Origin: Oceanospirillaceae bacterium
GTDB taxonomy: Bacteria; Pseudomonadota; Gammaproteobacteria; Pseudomonadales; Balneatricaceae
NCBI GenBank assembly: GCA_023954795.1
Contig: JAGSHA010000067.1
Span: forward strand, 1-11,593
Direction: 5' to 3'
DNA length: 11,593 nt
Shown here: positions 6,849 to 11,593 of the stretch, piece by piece
Layout: each line of letters begins with the position of its first letter
How positions within the stretch are numbered: the first letter of the stretch is position 1
Program-made: the position numbers and the translations under genes
Notes under the pieces: model-generated
Databases searched by the model: none
The model's input: only the letters and a program-made list of their open reading frames with translations
What the model was told of the DNA's origin: nothing

Positions 6849-8216
6849 TTAACCGACTAGTTTCTGGTACAGATTAATCGCGAAGATAATCGATACCGCA
6901 ACCGGAGCGATGAATCGGATGGAGATATACCACAGATAAAACACGGTATTCTCTTCCATCGCCAATTCATCCAGGCTGACCTTCTTCTTAACAAACCAAC
7001 CCGCAAACAATGAGATAAAGATCCCACCCAATGGCAGCATGATATTTGCTGTCGCAAAATCCAGGAAGTCGAAGGTGTTCATCCCAAAGATGGTAACGTC
7101 AGACAGGAAATTGAATGACCCCAATGCCAGAATACCCAGCCCCCATACGGTAAGTGCCAGCAACACACACGCCACTTTACGCGACATGTTGAAGTTCTCA
7201 ACAAACCAGGCTGCTGCTGGCTCCATCAGAGAGATTGCAGACGTCCATGCCGCCACGCCAATCAGTACGAAGAATAGGAAACCAAACAACTGGCCACCGG
7301 CCATCTGTCCGAACGCTACCGGCAGGGTAACAAACATCAGGCCAGGGCCTGCACCTGGGTCCAACTGGTTTGCAAATACGATAGGGAAGATAGCCAGACC
7401 TGCCACCAAAGCCACCAGCGTATCCATCGCGGCGATGGTCATCACCGTACCGCCAATGGATGCTTTCTTAGGCATGTATGAACCGTATGCCATGATCGCA
7501 CCCATACCCAGAGACAGAGTAAAGAAGGAATGGCCCAGTGCGACCAGCACTGCATCCCAAGTCAGCTTACTTACGTCAAACTTGAACAGGAAATTCCAGC
7601 CTTCTGCGAAATGACCGGTGTTCATGGAATAACCCAGCAATAACAGCAACAGCACAAACAGCGCTGGCATCATGACACGCGTTGCACGCTCCAGGCCTTT
7701 ATTTACACCACCTGCAACAACCACCATGACCATAACCACAAACACGGTGTGCCAGATCATCAGGCTCTGCCAGTCACCCAGCAGGTTATTAAAGATCGCA
7801 CCCGCCTGTTCACTGCCAACACCAACAAAGTCACCTTTACCCATGCCGGCGACGTAATACAGTACCCAGCCAGCAACAACGGAATAAAAGGAGAAAATCA
7901 TGAAGCCGGACATGACGCCCATCAGCCCCACTAGCGACCACTTACCACTGTGGCCAGACTCCTTAGCAACTTCACGCATTGCATTAATCGGGCTCTGCCG
8001 GGCACGACGACCCACCAGCACTTCGCCCATCATGATCGGAACACCAACTAGTAGTATGCAGACCAGATAAACCAGAACGAAAGCACCACCGCCGTTCTCA
8101 CCTGTAATGTACGGGAACTTCCAGATGTTACCTAAACCAACAGCGGATCCAGTTGCTGCCAAAATAAAGATCCAGCGGTTCGCCCAGGAACCATGAATTG
8201 ATTGTTTCTCTTGCAT
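6849..8216 (-). CDS. Sodium-dependent transporter, SNF/NSS family
   Basis: Inner-membrane sodium-coupled symporter with the LeuT fold, probably for an amino acid or related compound; the substrate cannot be told from sequence. The product is 455 residues from the ATG at 8216. The open frame continues 27 codons upstream, but that part is non-conserved and MQEKQSIHGSWANRW is the usual N-terminus. TM1 has the hallmark GSAVGLGNIWKFPY and is followed by TGENGGGAF. TM6 shows the unwound region around GHSFFTLSLGMG and TM8 AAWTSAISLMEP, which in LeuT-fold proteins line the Na+ and substrate sites. I count 11 hydrophobic segments, fitting bacterial 11-TM members such as Tyt1 or MhsT rather than the 12-TM eukaryotic ones. 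It lies between ratA and smpB and is transcribed divergently from smpB. Confidence 0.95.
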   Translation of the reverse strand: MQEKQSIHGSWANRWIFILAATGSAVGLGNIWKFPYITGENGGGAFVLVYLVCILLVGVPIMMGEVLVGRRARQSPINAMREVAKESGHSGKWSLVGLMGVMSGFMIFSFYSVVAGWVLYYVAGMGKGDFVGVGSEQAGAIFNNLLGDWQSLMIWHTVFVVMVMVVVAGGVNKGLERATRVMMPALFVLLLLLLGYSMNTGHFAEGWNFLFKFDVSKLTWDAVLVALGHSFFTLSLGMGAIMAYGSYMPKKASIGGTVMTIAAMDTLVALVAGLAIFPIVFANQLDPGAGPGLMFVTLPVAFGQMAGGQLFGFLFFVLIGVAAWTSAISLMEPAAAWFVENFNMSRKVACVLLALTVWGLGILALGSFNFLSDVTIFGMNTFDFLDFATANIMLPLGGIFISLFAGWFVKKKVSLDELAMEENTVFYLWYISIRFIAPVAVSIIFAINLYQKLVG

Positions 8217-8234
8217 TGTGGTCTCTAAGTTTAG

Positions 8235-8270
8235 TGTCGAGAGTTTCGTATAGTGTACAAAGTTTCGACA
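8235..8270. promoter_or_regulatory. Repeat cluster in the transporter-smpB divergent region
   Basis: AGTTTCG occurs twice in direct orientation (8242-8248 and 8261-8267), and TGTCGA (8235-8240) faces TCGACA (8265-8270). The cluster lies 19-54 bases before the transporter ATG and contains a TATACG that could serve as its -10 element. This could be an operator for a transporter regulator, but no known binding site is recognised. Confidence 0.25.
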
Positions 8271-8394
8271 TTGTTCATATCCTGATCGATCTTGCAACGA
8301 AAACTACACGAAAAAAGGATTATTTAGTCATAAATCAACAACGCCCTGTAAGAAACATAGTTTCCTGCGGCTTTCCTTGCACCCTGCACCCCGA

Positions 8395-8400
8395 TATAAT
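8395..8400 (+). promoter_or_regulatory. -10 element directly before the smpB start codon
   Basis: A perfect TATAAT ends seven bases before the smpB ATG at 8408. A transcript from it would begin at or next to the A of the ATG. No good -35 sits at the usual distance (TTTCCT at 8372-8377 is the closest), and no Shine-Dalgarno lies before the ATG. Confidence 0.45.
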
Positions 8401-8407
8401 CGCCGCC

Positions 8408-8884
8408 ATGGCAAAAAAGAAGAAAGCAAAAAGTGGTGGCAGCACCATCTGTCAAAATAAGAAGGCACGTCACGAATATCATATTGATGATAAATTCGAG
8501 GCGGGCTTGTCTCTGTCCGGGTGGGAAGTTAAAAGCCTGCGTGAAGGACGCGCTCAACTCGTCGACTCCTACGTCATTCTGAAGAATGGCGAAGCTTGGC
8601 TCATGGGCGCACACTTCACTCCGCTTAAGACCGCCTGCACACATGTTGTCGCAGACCCTAGACGTGAGCGTAAGCTGCTGTTGCACCGTCGCGAAATCGA
8701 TAACCTTGCTGGTGCTATTCAGGCCAAAGGTTATACCTGCGTGGCGCTTGCCCTTTACTGGAAAAATGATCGCGTAAAATGCGAAATTGCTCTGGCAAAA
8801 GGTAAGAAACAGCATGATAAACGCGCTGACGACAAAGATAAGGACTGGGCAAGACAGAAACAACGTCTCATGGCAGCGAAGTAA
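8408..8884 (+). CDS. smpB: SsrA-binding protein SmpB
   Basis: tmRNA partner that brings alanyl-tmRNA to ribosomes stalled on mRNAs lacking a stop codon. The product is 158 residues (E. coli 160). The OB-fold core has the family motifs NKKARHEYHIDDKFEAGLSL, GWEVKSLREGRAQL, SYVILKNGEAWLMGAHF and, later, AGAIQAKGYTCVALALYWKNDRVKCEIALAKGKK. The basic C-terminal tail KRADDKDKDWARQKQRLMAAK is the segment that enters the empty mRNA channel. The open frame runs 70 codons further upstream, but that part is not SmpB-like and spans the divergent promoter region, so the ATG at 8408 is chosen. ssrA starts 44 bases downstream, an adjacency found in many bacteria. Confidence 0.97.
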   Translation: MAKKKKAKSGGSTICQNKKARHEYHIDDKFEAGLSLSGWEVKSLREGRAQLVDSYVILKNGEAWLMGAHFTPLKTACTHVVADPRRERKLLLHRREIDNLAGAIQAKGYTCVALALYWKNDRVKCEIALAKGKKQHDKRADDKDKDWARQKQRLMAAK

Positions 8885-8909
8885 TTCTTCCTTCTTTATT
8901 GTCTTAGGC

Positions 8910-8915
8910 TATAAT
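8910..8915 (+). promoter_or_regulatory. -10 element of the ssrA promoter
   Basis: A perfect TATAAT lies 13 bases before the mature tmRNA 5' end. Transcription would start near 8922, giving a precursor with a short 5' leader that RNase P removes, as in E. coli. The -35 match is poor. Confidence 0.65.
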
Positions 8916-8928
8916 GGCCGCACATTTT

Positions 8929-9285
8929 GGGGGTGACTTGGCTTCGACGCTGATTGCGAAACCTCAGGTGCATGTCGTGAGTATAGTGAATCACGTAAAT
9001 AAATTACTACACAGTTATAGTTGCTAACGACGATAACTACGCACTAGCAGCATAAGCCTGCTACGCCACACTCTCAGGTGTCTGTAACTAAGAGGTTCGT
9101 GGTGTCATTCGAGACAGAATCGCCCGGAAGCTTTGTCTCAAGCTGAACGGTTAAAACTAAAGAGGCTCGCCCTAAACGCCCTGACCCTTGGGCCGTGATG
9201 GGTTAACTTAATAAAGGTGTCTAAACATGTAGATCCGGGGGCAGAGGATTGGCGGACGCGGGTTCGAAACCCGCCACCTCCACCA
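8929..9285 (+). ncRNA. ssrA: Transfer-messenger RNA (tmRNA)
   Basis: Mature length 357 bases (E. coli 363). The 5' GGGGGUG (8929-8935) pairs with CACCUCC (9275-9281) to form the acceptor stem, followed by A and an encoded CCA (9283-9285). The tRNA-like T arm GCGGG-TTCGAAA-CCCGC is at 9258-9274, and the 5' D-loop analogue GACTTGGCTTCGACG is typical. The tag-reading frame lies in the first third, and the middle part is taken up by pseudoknot arms. With SmpB it rescues stalled ribosomes and marks the incomplete peptide for degradation. A 70-codon open frame on the other strand overlaps it and is spurious. Confidence 0.98.
9023..9055 (+). other. tmRNA tag-peptide reading frame
   Basis: Resume codon GCT (9023-9025), then AAC GAC GAT AAC TAC GCA CTA GCA GCA TAA, encoding the tag (A)ANDDNYALAA. 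The E. coli tag has Glu at the second acidic position (ANDENYALAA). The C-terminal LAA is the ClpXP/ClpAP degron. Confidence 0.96.
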
Positions 9286-9292
9286 CCTTTCT

Positions 9293-9348
9293 CTTTATAA
9301 GTCTTAGACTTACAAAGAAACCCAAATGATAGGGACCACTTGTGGTCC
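9293..9348 (+). other. Two tandem hairpins in the ssrA 3' trailer
   Basis: First hairpin: TAAGTC / GACTTA around TTA (9298-9312), extended by CTTT / AAAG after one mismatch (9293-9317). Second: GGACCA / TGGTCC around CTTG (9333-9348). Both lie between the mature tmRNA end and the terminator and may guide 3' processing. Neither has a T-run. Confidence 0.55.
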
Positions 9349-9350
9349 AC

Positions 9351-9378
9351 AAAAAGACCGGCTTAGGCCGGTTTTTTT
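9351..9378 (+). terminator. Intrinsic terminator of ssrA
   Basis: ACCGGC (9357-9362) and GCCGGT (9367-9372) close a TTAG loop, with AAAAA before and a run of seven T (9372-9378) after. It is the third hairpin downstream of tmRNA. Confidence 0.9.
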
Positions 9379-9554
9379 GTGCCTGCTTTTTTTGGGCTTA
9401 AGACCAAACCCGACCTGCTACCTTCCCACACTGTTTAGCGTATCTCGTCTGAATACCGCCCCCACGAAATGCTAATATTTATATAAGCAAATAACTTGGC
9501 CTTAGAACTAAAACATTTGGCTATTTTTATGACTGATAAGCCTGAAACAAACGA
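9379..9554. other. AT-rich spacer downstream of ssrA
   Basis: No complete gene is seen. An ATG at 9529 opens a 22-codon frame (MTDKPETNECYWPIRSATPI...) that stops at 9597 and overlaps the HipA-like remnant in another frame. It has no good ribosome-binding site and could be the original 5' end of that gene joined out of frame after a deletion. No copy of the tmRNA 3' end and no integrase is seen. Confidence 0.4.
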
Positions 9555-9911
9555 GTGTTACTGGCCTATCAGATCTGCAACGCCGATCTTCGCCTGAAAA
9601 ACCTAATCGTTATTCTGTTACCCGATAACAAGGGCTGCGTATATGACAAGTTGACGCCCCACTACGACAACCTTTGCACCGAGTTCTATGAAACAGGAGT
9701 GCTGAATAATCTGGCGATACCTCTACTGGATACCGATGATGATGCTTCACAGGGGTTTTCAGAGGCATACCAATATTTCGGTTTCTGCACCCGTGCCGAT
9801 TTCATGACGCTGGCTGAGAACATTGGACTACCAGCAAAAGCCGCAGATAATTCTATTAAGGCTATTGCTCAGAGAGAAAAGCAGGAAAGAGCTGAGACGC
9901 AACAAGCGTAA
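9555..9911 (+). pseudogene. HipA-family kinase toxin, C-terminal remnant
   Basis: A 118-codon frame opening at a GTG with no Shine-Dalgarno and stop codons just upstream. Its start resembles the catalytic loop of HipA-like Ser/Thr kinases: NADLRLKN (residues 9-16) corresponds to the D-x-H-x-K-N loop, with Asp11 and Asn16 in the places of the catalytic Asp and metal-binding Asn. LTPHYDNL (33-40) supplies the second metal-binding Asp38. GFCTRADFMTLAENIGLP matches the helical C-terminal part of the family. HipA toxins are normally about 310-440 residues, so the N-terminal lobe and nucleotide-binding region are missing and activity is not expected. The loop His is replaced by Arg13. No HipB-type antitoxin lies nearby. 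Recognition is by motif memory; a small unrelated protein remains possible. Confidence 0.6.
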
Positions 9912-9922
9912 CTCGTTGCGTC
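9896..9922. other. Inverted repeat between the HipA remnant and yaeH
   Basis: GACGCAAC (9896-9903) and GTTGCGTC (9915-9922) pair perfectly over 8 bases around an 11-base loop that contains the remnant's stop codon. The two genes converge here. T-runs are weak on both sides, so this is at best a partial terminator. Confidence 0.4.
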
Positions 9923-9938
9923 CTAGCAAGAGATAGAA

Positions 9939-10328
9939 TCACATTTCGTCGATCTGACGACGGATATCTTCAATTTTGCGAGCTACGACTTTTTCAAGAT
10001 GCTCCAGCTCGTCCAGCAACACTTCTTTCTTGTTCTGCGTGGTCTTCTCTTCAGTCACCAGCGAATCCAGTTCTGCAACTGCACGCAGGTAATAAGGAGA
10101 AGGTTCCGTAGTCGCACGGTAAGGCACCAGTCCTTCTTTCACCGGTACATTCTTGTGCACTCGCTTGAACTTGAACTTCTTGCTTTTGGCGAACCACTCA
10201 CCCTGATGACGATGCAAGTAGATCTTGAGGATATCCATGTCACCTTCAATACGCGAAGTGTATTTTTCGATGTCATGTACGTCATCAATCCCCATATCCT
10301 TAAGGGTTTCAAACTGCTGAGTTGCCAT
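9939..10328 (-). CDS. YaeH family protein (UPF0325 / DUF3461)
   Basis: Small cytoplasmic protein of 129 residues (E. coli YaeH 128) of unknown function. The family pattern is clear: an N-terminal LKDMGIDDVHDIEKYTSRIEGD like the GITNPEEIDRYSLRQE of YaeH, then DILKIYLHRHQGEWFAKSKKFKFKR, and a helical C-terminal half containing AVAELDSL and LLDELEHLEKVVARKIEDIRRQI that probably forms a coiled coil. Many Lys and Arg lie in the middle. It starts with an ATG; GGAG lies 10-13 bases upstream. It is a single gene here, with a terminator-like hairpin after it and its own promoter region before it. Confidence 0.88.
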   Translation of the reverse strand: MATQQFETLKDMGIDDVHDIEKYTSRIEGDMDILKIYLHRHQGEWFAKSKKFKFKRVHKNVPVKEGLVPYRATTEPSPYYLRAVAELDSLVTEEKTTQNKKEVLLDELEHLEKVVARKIEDIRRQIDEM

Positions 10329-10375
10329 GTCCGATTTTTCTCCGAACGTCAGGAATTAAATAAAATTATTCATCT

Positions 10376-10390
10376 GGGAGTATAGCTCCC
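10376..10390 (-). promoter_or_regulatory. Putative yaeH promoter -10 inside an inverted repeat
   Basis: On the minus strand GGGAG-CTATA-CTCCC contains TATACT (10384 to 10379), a fair -10 element, about 51 bases before the yaeH ATG. The -35 at 17 bases is poor (CATCAT). The GGGAG/CTCCC arms could be an operator or chance. Confidence 0.35.
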
Positions 10391-10480
10391 TTCATCCCTC
10401 TATGATGCTCCTCGGAGCCGCTAAATTCAAAAAATTAACATATGAAATACCGAAATCGATGACGCTGGAAGCATTGGACC

Positions 10481-11593
10481 CTAGCTGCGTTTTTTGGGGG
10501 GGCGCTCCCACTCTGCGATCTCCTTTTTTCGATCGATTTCGGCAAGCATATGTTGAAGATCACGCTTTTCCGTTTTTAAGCGCTGTATCTCAAGACGCCG
10601 ATCGAAATCTTTTTCCCGCTCTTGTTCTAATCGCTCTCCCAGCGCCTGTACCTGCTGTTGTAACCCGTTGATGACCGCCTGCAGGTCAGCAATCTCATTG
10701 ATGCCTGATCTATCGGCATGATGTCTGGCACCCGCGTCAGGGTGTGTTGGAAGGCACTGCAATTCAGCCAGTATATGATTGTGCACAATCTTTAATTCGG
10801 TCGCTTCACGCTCTGTGTAATGAATTCCCGCTTCCATTGCCCGATGAGCCGCTGGCGCACCAATCGACCCTGATAGTTGCTGCTCAATCCGCCAATGAAA
10901 CTCAACAAGCTCCATCATTGTCAGCTGGCTTTTTACCTCAAAGCCCAGATCTTCGATGATCTGTTGCAACAGACGTGCGGTTTTAGTTTCGGCCAGATAA
11001 CAGTTCAACAACTGTTGTGCCTCGGTTAGTTTGGGCGCGAGTGAGATATATTCCCGCAGCCCGGTTGGGCGTGCCTCTTCAGACCGTTCCTGCGCAGCCC
11101 TGACATTGACAAACTGCAGTGCTAATTCACGTTCAGATTTGGGTGTTAGAAAATAAAGAGAACCTGTTACATAGAGCAGGCAGTTGACTGAAATTGACCA
11201 CAGTAAGCTGTGCGTCACAGGAGGAAGAACGTCGATACCAAACAGCGCTTCTGGCCGAAGCCAGCTAATATAGGCGGGACCATCAGTCAGGACATTTGTT
11301 GCTATCCAGCCCTGATCAACCAATTGTGGGATAAGCATGGTATAGAGCCAAATAAACACACCCGCGCTCAAACCGAGCAGGGCTCCCACTCTGTTCCCCC
11401 GTGGCCAGTAGAGAGCGCCTAACGTAGCCGGTGCCAGCTGAATCAGCCCGACAAACGACAAGCTACCGAGCGAAATCAGCATCTGGGATTCACCGACAAT
11501 TAATGTGAAGCTATAGCTGACCACCATAATCAGTGCCACGATCCCCCACCGACACTGCAGCAGGTACCGTCGCATGCCTTTCAAGGCTTGGCT
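10481..11593 (-). CDS. SLC5-type transporter / STAC-like domain protein, C-terminal part
   Basis: The reading frame is open to the right edge, so the N-terminus is missing; 370 residues are visible. The first 150 are membrane: hydrophobic segments at about 16-34, 40-63, 70-92 and 127-149. The motif QLAPATLGALYWPRGNRVGALLGLSAGVFIWLYTMLIP is typical of the last helices of sodium:solute symporter modules in CbrA-like sensors. A helical domain at about 185-255, ending in LSGSIGAPAAHRAMEAGI, resembles the STAC domain that links such modules to histidine kinases. From about 296 to 356 there is a charged heptad-like coiled coil, and the protein ends KKRS. No H-box, PAS or ATPase domain is present, so this is either a kinase-less relative or a shortened one. 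A run of seven C and six A lies near the 3' end. Confidence 0.8.
   Translation of the reverse strand, partial: SQALKGMRRYLLQCRWGIVALIMVVSYSFTLIVGESQMLISLGSLSFVGLIQLAPATLGALYWPRGNRVGALLGLSAGVFIWLYTMLIPQLVDQGWIATNVLTDGPAYISWLRPEALFGIDVLPPVTHSLLWSISVNCLLYVTGSLYFLTPKSERELALQFVNVRAAQERSEEARPTGLREYISLAPKLTEAQQLLNCYLAETKTARLLQQIIEDLGFEVKSQLTMMELVEFHWRIEQQLSGSIGAPAAHRAMEAGIHYTEREATELKIVHNHILAELQCLPTHPDAGARHHADRSGINEIADLQAVINGLQQQVQALGERLEQEREKDFDRRLEIQRLKTEKRDLQHMLAEIDRKKEIAEWERPPKKRS

Noticed and set aside
8217..8297. A 27-codon N-terminal extension of the SNF transporter
   Set aside because: The extra residues are unlike the family and lie across the repeat cluster and probable promoter; the ATG at 8216 gives the normal N-terminus.
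8198..8407. A 70-codon N-terminal extension of smpB
   Set aside because: It overlaps the divergent promoter region and the transporter start, and SmpB proteins begin at the lysine-rich MAKKKK segment.
9138..9350. A 70-codon minus-strand frame over the 3' part of ssrA
   Set aside because: It lies on the complement of the tmRNA acceptor and T arm and of the trailer hairpins; it is an often mis-annotated artefact.
9286..11593. An integrated island at ssrA with a duplicated attachment site
   Set aside because: No second copy of the tmRNA 3' end (GGTTCGAAACCCGCC...) and no integrase gene is visible in the window; only the HipA-like fragment hints at past integration.

Overview
The window is an ordinary-looking stretch of a gammaproteobacterial chromosome. 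The gene order dnaJ-dnaK-grpE-recN-fur-bamE-rnfH-ratA-smpB-ssrA is the one known from Pseudomonas and related orders, and the tmRNA tag (A)ANDDNYALAA is also a Pseudomonas-type tag. The intermediate base composition, a sodium-coupled transporter and a YaeH/UPF0325 gene suggest a marine Oceanospirillales- or Pseudomonadales-like bacterium. The genus cannot be fixed from the sequence alone.

Region 1 (1-3173, minus strand) is the Hsp70 chaperone cluster: grpE, dnaK and the first 120 codons of dnaJ, which runs off the left edge. A near-consensus heat-shock (sigma-32) promoter lies in front of grpE and a second, weaker one in the grpE-dnaK gap. The dnaK-dnaJ gap carries a nested RNA stem-loop. Region 2 (3174-5114) holds recN with a full-match LexA box, so divergent genes of the heat-shock and SOS responses share this control region. 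A perfect bidirectional terminator separates recN from fur. Region 3 (5115-6738) holds fur (minus), the outer-membrane assembly lipoprotein gene bamE (plus) and the rnfH/ratA pair (minus). In region 4 (6739-8407) a sodium:neurotransmitter-symporter-family gene sits between ratA and smpB, which are next to each other in Pseudomonas. Region 5 (8408-9378) is the trans-translation pair: smpB, possibly with a leaderless mRNA, and ssrA (tmRNA), followed by three hairpins, the last of which is an intrinsic terminator.

Region 6 (9379-11593) is more variable. Just downstream of ssrA, a classic integration hotspot, lies a 5'-truncated remnant that looks like the C-terminal part of a HipA-family kinase toxin. 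Then come a yaeH homologue and, running off the right edge, the C-terminal part of a protein joining an SLC5-type transporter to a STAC-like domain. That protein ends in a coiled coil and has no histidine kinase domain, unlike CbrA-type sensors.

No clearly new system was found. The observations most worth checking are the kinase-less SLC5-STAC protein (with a C7A6 homopolymer near its end), the HipA remnant beside ssrA, the possible leaderless smpB, and the structured dnaK-dnaJ spacer.
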